Assembly (NCBI RefSeq): GCF_013385985.1
Contig: NZ_JACAOY010000006.1
Coordinates: forward strand, 202,119-266,118
Direction: 5' to 3'
DNA: 64,000 nucleotides
Origin: Pseudomonas sp. B6002
GTDB lineage: Bacteria > Pseudomonadota > Gammaproteobacteria > Pseudomonadales > Pseudomonadaceae
The translations under genes and the position numbers were made by a program. This document shows, piece by piece, positions 26,652 through 35,079 of this stretch. Numbering within the stretch: the first letter of the stretch is position 1; every line of letters starts with the position of its first letter. The notes below the pieces were generated by a model that made no database searches, had not been told where the DNA came from, and worked only from the letters and a program-made list of their open reading frames with translations.

Positions 26652-27442
26652 GGCATTTCAAGGGCCTGGGAGTGATTCACCCCCAGGTACCGGCTGACAC
26701 AGCGCAATACCGCCTCACGCTGGGGCACCAGGTAAAAATGCCCGCCTTCAAAGTGGTGCACCTGCAGGCCTTCACGGGTTTCCTGTGCCCAGGCCTCGGC
26801 ATCCCCGGGGTTCAGCTCTCGATCATCACGCCCCACCAGCACCTCGATGGGCACGTTCAAGCGCGCACGCTCGGGGGCGGGCCGGTACGTCTCGATCAAC
26901 TGGTAGTCATTGCGCAAGATCGGCAAGGCCATGGCCTGCAGTTCCGGTGAGGTTTGCAAGGCCTTGGGGCTGCCACCCAACGCGGCAATGTCTGCCAGCA
27001 ACCGCGCATCGTCCGCCAGGTGCAGGCAGCCGCCGTGATGACGTTCAGGGCCTTCGCGGCCTGACACCATCAAGCAGATCGGCAGCCTCAGCGCCTGGCG
27101 TTGCAAGGCCAGGCACAGCTCATGGGCCACCGCCGCGCCCATGCTGTGGCCGAACAGCGCATAAGGGCGGTCGAGCCATGCGGGCACGGCCGCCATCAGG
27201 GCATTCACCAGCGCATGCATGTGTGGGATCAACGGCTCATTGATGCGCTCTTCGCGCCCGGGCAATTGCACGGCGATCACTTCAATACTCGGCGGCAGCA
27301 GGCGCGCCCAATCGGCAAAAAAACGGGCGCCGCCGCCGGCATGGGCCAGGCAGAACAGGCGCTGGCGGGCCAGGGGGCGCGGTTCGAAACGGCGCACCCA
27401 GCGTTGCTGATGCTGTTGCAGGTGCAGGATTTCATTGAGCAC
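26648..27442 (-). CDS. Type II (editing) thioesterase, PchC/YbtT-like
   Basis: 264 residues, alpha/beta hydrolase. The start LFCLAHAGGGARFFADWARLLP and the nucleophile elbow ALFGHSMGAAVAHELC (Ser nucleophile) match the external thioesterases that clear misloaded acyl groups from NRPS carrier proteins; the catalytic His is in HHFEGGHFYLVP. The start is set at a GTG inside the end of the reductase gene because GAGGAA lies eight bases before it; an upstream ATG is possible. Last gene of the biosynthetic operon. Confidence 0.87.
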   Translation of the reverse strand: MLNEILHLQQHQQRWVRRFEPRPLARQRLFCLAHAGGGARFFADWARLLPPSIEVIAVQLPGREERINEPLIPHMHALVNALMAAVPAWLDRPYALFGHSMGAAVAHELCLALQRQALRLPICLMVSGREGPERHHGGCLHLADDARLLADIAALGGSPKALQTSPELQAMALPILRNDYQLIETYRPAPERARLNVPIEVLVGRDDRELNPGDAEAWAQETREGLQVHHFEGGHFYLVPQREAVLRCVSRYLGVNHSQALEMP

Positions 27443-28514
27443 GGGGCAGGTTCCTCGTTGGGGCAACCCAGGCCTGCATGGCCAGGGGCACCGGGGGCTC
27501 GGGGTGGATGGCTTGGGCGGGGCCCAGCACAGTGCCCAGTTGCTGCCAGGCTTTGCAGCAACTGAGGTGGAACTGTGCCAGGGCCGAGTCGTTGGGCTGT
27601 CCGATTGCGGCGTGTACCCGCAGCAAGGCGTGGGCGATGCTGTCGGGCCACAGGTCGCTGAACACCTCGCGCAAGGTCGGTGGCTGCGGATGACCGATCA
27701 GGCTGCTCACCGCCAGGTCCAGGGCTGGGGCGTCGCCGTCCATTTCCAGCACGCCCTGGGCATTGCGGTGCACGTGGGCGCGGGGGCTCCACAGCACGCT
27801 GGCGTGGGTGTCGGTCAGGCTCAACGTGCCGCCACGGGTGCCCAGCACAATACGGTGCAGCAACTGGGTGTGGTTGTCCGGATCGCCCGGGTGCATCTGG
27901 TTCTGCACCCGCAAATGCAGGGGGATTCCGGCCAGTTCGCCGCTGATGCTCATGAACGGCCCCACGGCTTCGGCGTGCAGGTTGAAGGCCCAGGGGCGCA
28001 GGCCGCCGAGGGCCTGGCCGAGCATCTCCACCAGCGGGAACAGCACGTGCACGCTGCAGGCGGCTTCGATGTACTCGGCTTCACGCAGGCTCAGCACATG
28101 GCGCGCCGCGTCGATAAAACACCGCACGGGCGCCAGGTCGCTGTAGAACGGATTGAGCCGGTACAGCACGCCGTGCTGCCGGGCCAGGCGCAGGCAGTCG
28201 ACCACTTCGTCGTGATGCACCGGGTGCTCCTGGACCACGTTGATGCCTCGGGCCAGCAATGCCTTGGCCAGCTCGGTGCCATGGCCGCCGACCACCGCCG
28301 AACGCACGGCCACGCAGGCCAGGTCCACCTCGGGCAGCTCCTCGACATTGCGGTACAGCGGCACCTGCCAGCGCCGGGCACAGGCCTCGGACGCTGCGCT
28401 GCCGCGTCCCAGGATGCCCACCACGTGGTAGTGCGCCGGCAATCGCGCAAGGCCTTGCAGGTAGACATTGCCGAAGGTGGTGCCGCATACAATCACCCTT
28501 AATACCGTGCTCAT
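27432..28514 (-). CDS. Thiazolinyl imide reductase (PchG/YbtU-like)
   Basis: A 360-residue Gfo/Idh/MocA-fold oxidoreductase. The NADPH-binding N-terminus is VLRVIVCGTTFGNVYLQGLAR, and VVQEHPVHHDEV and YRLNPFYSD are the motifs I recognise from Irp3/YbtU and PchG, which reduce one carrier-bound thiazoline to a thiazolidine. GAGGAAGG precedes the ATG, which overlaps the preceding gene's stop. It should act in trans on the NRPS-bound intermediate. With three rings predicted, which ring it reduces is open. Confidence 0.88.
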   Translation of the reverse strand: MSTVLRVIVCGTTFGNVYLQGLARLPAHYHVVGILGRGSAASEACARRWQVPLYRNVEELPEVDLACVAVRSAVVGGHGTELAKALLARGINVVQEHPVHHDEVVDCLRLARQHGVLYRLNPFYSDLAPVRCFIDAARHVLSLREAEYIEAACSVHVLFPLVEMLGQALGGLRPWAFNLHAEAVGPFMSISGELAGIPLHLRVQNQMHPGDPDNHTQLLHRIVLGTRGGTLSLTDTHASVLWSPRAHVHRNAQGVLEMDGDAPALDLAVSSLIGHPQPPTLREVFSDLWPDSIAHALLRVHAAIGQPNDSALAQFHLSCCKAWQQLGTVLGPAQAIHPEPPVPLAMQAWVAPTRNLPRAQ

Positions 28515-29608
28515 AACACGCCTTCCTCTTCGGCCGTGGTCGTCTGCGCCGCCAGGTTGACGATGCTCAGGGCCTGGCACGCAGAGTCGGCTTGCACGGC
28601 CGTGATCACGTCGTCGGGCATCAGGCAGTCACCGGCCCAGTGCGCGCCACGCCAGGACGGATCGCGCAGCAACTGCAACGTCGCACACACCGCGACGCAG
28701 GCACTCAGCCCATAACTGTCCTGGCTGCTCAGTACCGCGCGTTGGCGCACGGCTTGCCCGCCACGCCAGCCGCTGAGTTCCACGCTCAGCCGGTAGTACG
28801 GGCGACGGCCGAGCAATTGCAGTTCAGCGGCGTGCACCAGTTGCGCCACCGCAGCGGGCAGGGCGCTCGGGTCCTGGCTCAGGCGTTGGCATGACGCAGC
28901 GATCAGCGCCGGGATCTCGGCCTGGTCGAATACGTTATGAAAGCTCGCCCGGGGCACACCAAGGGTGCGCGCCAGGCGTTGCAGTTCATCGGTGAGGTAG
29001 GCACTGCAAAACACCGCTTCGGGAAAGCCCGCCAGGCGCTGAGCCTGCTGCTCGATTGGCGATGCTTGCACACGGCCTTCTACCCATTGGGCGTTCGGCG
29101 TACCAAAGCCGCCCAGGGCGCTGAGCAACACATCGGCACCGCCGGCCTGGCTGCAATGCTCGCGGCCACCGGCGTGAATGTGCAGGCTACTGACCCGGTC
29201 GAAGCCCCGATTCGCCATCCAGCGCGGCAGCAACGCAGTAAGGCCCGGAAACACCCCGGCGCCGATGATTGAAGGCTGACGGGCACCCTGTAACGCCGTC
29301 AGCAACGCCGCATTGCCAAAGGCATCCACATACGCCGCACCCGCCGCCTGGGCGGCTTGGGCCACGCGGTCACCCACTTGCCACGACGGCCCCGCGCAGT
29401 TGAGGACCACCTGGCAGCCGCTGCAAAACGCCGCCAGTGCCTGTGGGTCGAATACATCCAACACCCCTCCATCGACATCTTCTGGCCAGCTTTGAGCCCG
29501 GCGCTGGCCTGCACGCACGTGCACGTCCGCCTGCCGCCGCAACTGAGCCAGCGCCGCGCTGCCCACGGCCCCTCCGGCGCCGACCAGTCCAACCAAACGC
29601 CGGCTCAT
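28511..29608 (-). CDS. Saccharopine dehydrogenase-like NAD(P) oxidoreductase in siderophore operon
   Basis: 365 residues. An N-terminal Rossmann fold (LVGLVGAGGAVGSAALAQL) and the segment VVLNCAGPSWQVGDRVAQAAQAAGAAYVDAFGN are typical of the saccharopine-dehydrogenase-like family; PSIIGAGVFPGLTALL follows. True saccharopine dehydrogenase is not expected here. It is locked into the operon by ATGA overlaps on both sides, so a step in ring modification is likely, for example a second imine reduction. It shares its motif pattern with the gene at 62818-63927. Pyochelin and yersiniabactin loci of P. aeruginosa and Yersinia have no such gene; the enantio-pyochelin locus has a different second-type reductase (PchK) whose relationship I cannot test. 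Confidence 0.75.
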   Translation of the reverse strand: MSRRLVGLVGAGGAVGSAALAQLRRQADVHVRAGQRRAQSWPEDVDGGVLDVFDPQALAAFCSGCQVVLNCAGPSWQVGDRVAQAAQAAGAAYVDAFGNAALLTALQGARQPSIIGAGVFPGLTALLPRWMANRGFDRVSSLHIHAGGREHCSQAGGADVLLSALGGFGTPNAQWVEGRVQASPIEQQAQRLAGFPEAVFCSAYLTDELQRLARTLGVPRASFHNVFDQAEIPALIAASCQRLSQDPSALPAAVAQLVHAAELQLLGRRPYYRLSVELSGWRGGQAVRQRAVLSSQDSYGLSACVAVCATLQLLRDPSWRGAHWAGDCLMPDDVITAVQADSACQALSIVNLAAQTTTAEEEGVL

Positions 29609-32600
29609 GCGGGCACCTGCGCGCCCAGCAGCACGGGCAACAGTTGGCTGACATGGGGCGCCTGCATGCACGACACATGGTCGCCGCTGATGGTCTGCAA
29701 GCTGATGTCGCCCAGCGCCAAATCATTCCAGAAACCGCGCATATCGCCTTGCAGGCCCGGCAGGAAATGCAGGGTCTCGTCGTCGAGCAGGATGCGCAGG
29801 TCACCGGTAAACGGCGCCGGTTGGTAACGCGCCACGGCATTGAGGCTGTGGCGGAACACGCGGAACAGCGCCTGCACTTGTTCGGCTGGCATCGGCTCGG
29901 CTTGGGTCTGTACCTGAGCGGCGAGGGCTTGCAGACGCCTGTCGCTGGGTTGCTCGGCGAGCTGGCGGTAGCTGGCCGCGATGGGCGCCCATTCACCATC
30001 CAGCTGTTGCAGGCAATCGGCCGGGAGTTGCCGGCCGTGGCGCTCGATCAAGTGCGCCAGGGCACTGTGTAAACCGGCGTCGTCGACCGCATGCCCGGCC
30101 GCCTGGATATCGGCCCCGAGCAAGCGGCCGAAGGCGCGTTCCAGCAACAGTTCATCGGCGATTTCATAGCGGAAGCGGTCGCTGCTGATTATGCTCACGG
30201 TGCCCACCTGCGCACCGGCTTCCAGCAAGCAGCGGGCGACCTCAGTGGCCAGCAGGCCGCCCATGCAATAGCCCACCAATTCGAAGCGCAGGTTGCCGTG
30301 GGCCAGCAGTTCACTGGCATACCGTGCGCCCAACTGTTCGATCAATTGTTCGGCGTCCACCTTCAGGTACGCCGCTTCATCCAGCAGGCTCAGGCCCAGG
30401 ATCGCACCTTGGCGTTGCGGCGCCGTGCGCAGGGCGGCGAGCAGGCTGCGGTAAGGGGCGAGGGTGCCGCTGCCGTCGTGCAGCAACACATGCACGGTGC
30501 TGCACGCCGGGTCGCGAGCCGGCGCCAGTACGCTCAAGCACGATGCGTCGGTGGCGTGGCCGGTGGGCGCTTGCGCCGGCGCATCCTGCAAGCGTGCGGC
30601 GATGGCCTTGACCGTGGGTTCACGCAGCACTTCGCGCAGCAGGCGATCCCATTCCCAGCCTGAGGTTTCCGGCAGTTGCTCGCGCATCTTGGCGACGATC
30701 TGCGCCACCAGCAGCGAGTCGCCACCGGCTGCGAAAAAGTCCTGGTCCCGGGCCAAGTCGGTGCAACCCAACGCTTGGCTCCAAAGCTTGGCGATACGTT
30801 GTTCCAGATCGGTTTGCGGCGCTTCACCGCTGTCCATCACGCTGCTGCCTTGAGCCTGCAGGCGCTGGGCCAGGCGTGCGCGATCGACCTTGCCATTGGC
30901 CGACAGGGGCAGGCTTTCGAGCACTTGCAGCTGGCTTGGCACCATGTAGCCGGGCAGGCGCTGGTGCAGGTAGTCCTGCAGTTGTTCACTCCCCAGCGCC
31001 ACGCGACGCGCCGGGAAGCGTGTGACAAATGTGGTCTGGCCCGCGCAATCGAGCACGTCCTGGGCCTGGGGCCACGCGGCCACCAGTTCGGCGCCGGCGT
31101 CGCTGAACAACGCCTGCCATTGGGCGCGGCTGATAAAGGTCTGGTCACTGCCGGCGCGCAAGTCGGTGAAGCCGTCCAGGCCTTCCTTGAATTCCATGGA
31201 GGTCAGCAATGAAAGGATCTCGCGGGTGGCCTCCATCACCAGCAAGTGCCCACCGGGCGCTGCCAATTCGCGCAGGCTGTTCAACACCGTGGGCGCATGG
31301 CGGGCGTTGTGAAGCACGTTGGCGCAGACGATCAGGTCCCAGCTTCCCGCGTTCAGCCCCTGGGTCAGGGCATCGCTGTTGATGTCGAACAGGCCGAAGC
31401 GCACCCACGGTCGGTCGGCAAAATGCTCACGTGCTTCGTTGATAAAAAACGTCGAGACGTCGGTGAACAGGTAATCCACGGCAAACCCATCCAGGGCCGG
31501 GATCAAGTCGCGGCTGGTGCCGCCCACCCCGGCGCCGATTTCCAGCACCCGTAGCGGCAGGCCGAGGGCGGCGCGCTCACGGGCAATGTGCTGGGCGCTG
31601 GCGCAGATCACCTGGTTCATGCAGCGCATCAACAGGTTTTCGTGATAGGCCGCCAGCGCGGTGTCCATGCTGCCCTGGGGGAACAGCAGCGCCAGCGGGT
31701 CGACCTCGCCACTGAGCAACTGCGGCAGGCGCTCGCTGGACTCGTGCAAATAACGCAGCAGTTCGGCGCCATAGTTCAGGCGTTGCTCCAGGGCATTCAT
31801 GGCCTGCCAGCACACGGCGCGCTGGTCGGCCGCGGGGGCTTCGCCCAGGCGGTAGCCGTCGGCGTCTTGCAACAGCCAGCCTTCGTTGACCAGCGCCTTG
31901 AGCCAGCGGCGCATCAGGCGTTGATGGGCCGGCGCAACACGGCATTGCTGCTGCACCTGGGCCAGGCTGTGGCGGGCCTTGGCATCGGTGAACAGCCCGG
32001 CGTCGCGCAGGGTCTTGAGGATGTCGAGCAGGGCGATACGGTTGGCCATCGCCACCCATTCGGCGAACAGGCTGCGGTCCAGCTGTTCGGTGGCCTGGGC
32101 GCCACATGCCAGGGCACTGTCGGCCAGGGGCGCGGCGCTGCTGTCGGTGTTCAGGTGGCGCGCCTCGACGAACGCGGCCAGGCGGCGCTCCATCGGGTTG
32201 TCACCGCTGAGCAGCACCACGCCGTGGGCCACGTCCGGGTGTTCGTTGAGCAGGCTTTCGATTTCGCTGAGTTCGATGCGGTGCCCGCGCAACTTGACCT
32301 GGGTGTCTTCGCGGCCGAGGAACTCGATCTGCCCGTCGGCACGGTAGCGGCCGAAGTCGCCAGTACGGTACAGCCGCGCGCCGCTGTGGGGGTGGCGGAC
32401 AAAACGCTGGTCGCTGCGCTCGGGGTCGTTGAGGTAACCGTCTGCCAGGCCCACGCCGCCGATGTACAACTCGCCGGCCACGCCGTCCGGGCGGTCCTGG
32501 AATTGTTCGTCCAGCACATGGAACTGCTGGTTGGCCAAGGGGGTTCCGTAGGGAATGCTGCGGGCGTTGGCGGGGACGCTGTCGATCTCATGGCCAATCG

Positions 32601-35079
32601 ACCAGATCGCCGCCTCGGTGGCGCCGCCCAGGCTGATCAAGCGCAACCCAGGGCAATGGGCCTTGATCGCACCCGGCAGGCTGACGGCGATCCAGTCGCC
32701 GGACAACAGCGCCACGCGCAGGCATTTGGGCGCGGCATAGGGTTCGGCCTCCAGGTAGCTGCAGAGCATCTGCATCTGCGCCGGCACCGAGTTCCACAGG
32801 CTGACCTGATGCAGGTTGATCAGGCCGGCCCAGTGCGCCGGGTCGCTGCGTTGGGCCGGGTCGGGCAGCACCAGCGTGGCGCCCGCGAGGAAGCTGCCGA
32901 ACAGGTCGTACACCGACAGATCGAAGCCGAGGTTGGCCAGGCCGAGCACGCGGTCCTGTGCGCTCAACGCCACCCGCTGGTTGATATCGAGCAGGGTGTT
33001 GAAGGTGGCGCGGTGGCTCATCATCACGCCCTTGGGCCGCCCGGTGGTGCCCGAGGTGTAGATCACATAGGCGAGGCTGGCCGGATCGGTTTTCACCTGG
33101 GGCAACTGCTCGAAGGGCAATGGCGCCAGGCGCTCGACGGCGATTAACGTGGCATGCTCTGGCCAGATACGGTGTTCCGCCTGGGCGGTGTCGGTGAGCA
33201 CGTAGCGGATGCCCGCGTCTTCAAGAATCGCGTCACGGCGTGCCTCTGGCTGGCCGCTGTCGATAGGCACATACACCGCGCCTCGCAACAGCGTGCCGAG
33301 TACGGCGGCCACCTGGTCCACCCCCTTGTCGAGCACGATGGCGACCTTGGCACCCACCTGGCAGCCTTCGCGGTGCAAGGCTTGCGCCACGGCGTTGGCC
33401 CGTTCGGCCAGGGCGTGGTAGCTGAAGGTGCCTTCATGGGTGATCAGTGCCGGGGCCTGCGGCGTGCGTTGCAGGCTGTCGACAAACCCGTCGTGCAGGC
33501 AGCCTTGGGGCCAGTCGACCTCGGTAGCATTGCTGTGCAAGTGGCGTTCGGCCATGGCCGCGGGCAACTGCGAGGGGCTCGCGGCCTGCCAACAGGCCGG
33601 CTGTTCGGCCAGCTCGCGCAGTAACTGTTCGAAGCTGACAAACGCGGCCTCCACCAGGCCTTCGGGGAACACGCCGCTGCGCACGTCCCAGTTCACTTGC
33701 AAGCCTTGCGGGCCTTCGCTGACCTGGCAGTCCAGCCACACCTGGGGCGTCTGGGTGATGCCATAGCCCAGGGTGGCACCGCGCATGAACGGGCGCGCTT
33801 CGCCCACGCCCAGGGTGCTGGTGAACACCACCGGCATCAGGCTGCGGCCGTGGACCCGGGCGCGCTCACGCAGCACTTCTATGCCGGAGAAGGCGCCATG
33901 CTCCAGGTCTTGCCACAGCTGTTCCTGCAAGGCACTGGCGCGTTGGTGAAAATGGCTGTCGGCGGGCGGCTGCACCGCCAGCACGTTCACCGCGGTGAAG
34001 TCGCCCAGCACCTTGTCGATGTCGGCGTGCAGCGGCGGGCGCTTGAGCACGGTGACACTCAGGCTGAACGCCGGTCGGCGTGACCAGCGCCCCAGTGTCT
34101 CGGCGAAGGCGGCAAGCACGGCGGCCGAGGGCGTGAGGCGTTGTTGCGCGGCGTGGGCGCAGAAGCGTTGCCACTGCGCAGGGGAGAGGCCGGTGGCATG
34201 GCGTTTGAAACGCGGCGCCTGGCCCTCTACCGGTTCCAGAGTGGGCAATTCGGGTGCCGGCGGCAATTGCTCGAGGCGTGCCAGCCAGTAGTCGCGGTCA
34301 CGGCTGTGGCGGGCTTGCGCGGCGGGGGTGTCGAGGGCCGCGCGCTCGGCCAGCAGGGCATCGCGAAAGGTCAGTTCCAGCGCCGGCAGCGGCTGCTCGG
34401 GGGCGTGATAGAGCTGGTCCAGCTCCCCCAGCAGGCACTGGATGCTGACAAAGTCGGCCACCAGCAAATCAATCGACAAGTGCAGGCGACTGCCGTTGTT
34501 GCGTTGGCTCAGGCGCAGTTCGTACAGCGGCCAGGCGTCGGCGGCGTACACGCGGTGGGCCAGGTCTTCGCGGGTGGCCAGCAGCGCCAGTTGCTCGGCA
34601 TCGGCAGGCAGTGCACGCAGGTCCTGGCTGTGCAGCGCCGGCAGTTCCACCTCGGGCAGTACCTGCTGGTGGCCAGCTTGGGCAATCACCGCACGCAGCA
34701 TCGGGTGACGCAGAATCAGTTGGTGCCAGGCGCGCTCCAGGCGCTTGGGGTCGAGGGCCGGGCCATCGAGTTCCACATAGCCGTGGCAACCGACACCGCC
34801 GTAGTCGTAGGCATCGCTGCGACCCACCAGGTAGGCGGCTTGCACATCGGTGACGGCAAAGGGTTGGAACTGGTTGGCCGGGTCGGCAACCACCTCTGCC
34901 TGCTGCGGGCTGAACCACTGCAACAGCAGCTCCTTGTGCTCGCGCAGGCGTTGTTTGAGGGCGTCGTCCAAGGCGCCGGCCGGTGCGCGAAACCGCAGCT
35001 GGCCGGCTTCGGCCCACAGGCGGATACCCAGGGCTTCGCATTCAGCGAGAAAGTGCGACAGGTTCAATGGGGAATTCAT
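29605..35079 (-). CDS. Nonribosomal peptide synthetase, PchF-like: Cy-A(MT)-PCP-TE
   Basis: 1824 residues, close to PchF in size. Order: an N-terminal docking-like region (1-55), cyclisation domain with DLLVADFVS (DxxxxDxxS) near 206, adenylation domain with YTSGTTGRPKGV near 676, an N-methyltransferase inserted between A8 and A10 (VLEIGAGVGGTSRDL near 1181), carrier protein with AAGGDSLL near 1454, and a thioesterase near 1540-1820. The specificity residues read DLYNLSLIW, the textbook cysteine code. The thioesterase elbow is GYCMGG with Cys1605 where Ser is usual. Adds and cyclises the third cysteine, probably N-methylates the ring after reduction, and releases the product. Start chosen at the ATG overlapping the previous stop. 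Confidence 0.92.
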   Translation of the reverse strand: MNSPLNLSHFLAECEALGIRLWAEAGQLRFRAPAGALDDALKQRLREHKELLLQWFSPQQAEVVADPANQFQPFAVTDVQAAYLVGRSDAYDYGGVGCHGYVELDGPALDPKRLERAWHQLILRHPMLRAVIAQAGHQQVLPEVELPALHSQDLRALPADAEQLALLATREDLAHRVYAADAWPLYELRLSQRNNGSRLHLSIDLLVADFVSIQCLLGELDQLYHAPEQPLPALELTFRDALLAERAALDTPAAQARHSRDRDYWLARLEQLPPAPELPTLEPVEGQAPRFKRHATGLSPAQWQRFCAHAAQQRLTPSAAVLAAFAETLGRWSRRPAFSLSVTVLKRPPLHADIDKVLGDFTAVNVLAVQPPADSHFHQRASALQEQLWQDLEHGAFSGIEVLRERARVHGRSLMPVVFTSTLGVGEARPFMRGATLGYGITQTPQVWLDCQVSEGPQGLQVNWDVRSGVFPEGLVEAAFVSFEQLLRELAEQPACWQAASPSQLPAAMAERHLHSNATEVDWPQGCLHDGFVDSLQRTPQAPALITHEGTFSYHALAERANAVAQALHREGCQVGAKVAIVLDKGVDQVAAVLGTLLRGAVYVPIDSGQPEARRDAILEDAGIRYVLTDTAQAEHRIWPEHATLIAVERLAPLPFEQLPQVKTDPASLAYVIYTSGTTGRPKGVMMSHRATFNTLLDINQRVALSAQDRVLGLANLGFDLSVYDLFGSFLAGATLVLPDPAQRSDPAHWAGLINLHQVSLWNSVPAQMQMLCSYLEAEPYAAPKCLRVALLSGDWIAVSLPGAIKAHCPGLRLISLGGATEAAIWSIGHEIDSVPANARSIPYGTPLANQQFHVLDEQFQDRPDGVAGELYIGGVGLADGYLNDPERSDQRFVRHPHSGARLYRTGDFGRYRADGQIEFLGREDTQVKLRGHRIELSEIESLLNEHPDVAHGVVLLSGDNPMERRLAAFVEARHLNTDSSAAPLADSALACGAQATEQLDRSLFAEWVAMANRIALLDILKTLRDAGLFTDAKARHSLAQVQQQCRVAPAHQRLMRRWLKALVNEGWLLQDADGYRLGEAPAADQRAVCWQAMNALEQRLNYGAELLRYLHESSERLPQLLSGEVDPLALLFPQGSMDTALAAYHENLLMRCMNQVICASAQHIARERAALGLPLRVLEIGAGVGGTSRDLIPALDGFAVDYLFTDVSTFFINEAREHFADRPWVRFGLFDINSDALTQGLNAGSWDLIVCANVLHNARHAPTVLNSLRELAAPGGHLLVMEATREILSLLTSMEFKEGLDGFTDLRAGSDQTFISRAQWQALFSDAGAELVAAWPQAQDVLDCAGQTTFVTRFPARRVALGSEQLQDYLHQRLPGYMVPSQLQVLESLPLSANGKVDRARLAQRLQAQGSSVMDSGEAPQTDLEQRIAKLWSQALGCTDLARDQDFFAAGGDSLLVAQIVAKMREQLPETSGWEWDRLLREVLREPTVKAIAARLQDAPAQAPTGHATDASCLSVLAPARDPACSTVHVLLHDGSGTLAPYRSLLAALRTAPQRQGAILGLSLLDEAAYLKVDAEQLIEQLGARYASELLAHGNLRFELVGYCMGGLLATEVARCLLEAGAQVGTVSIISSDRFRYEIADELLLERAFGRLLGADIQAAGHAVDDAGLHSALAHLIERHGRQLPADCLQQLDGEWAPIAASYRQLAEQPSDRRLQALAAQVQTQAEPMPAEQVQALFRVFRHSLNAVARYQPAPFTGDLRILLDDETLHFLPGLQGDMRGFWNDLALGDISLQTISGDHVSCMQAPHVSQLLPVLLGAQVPA

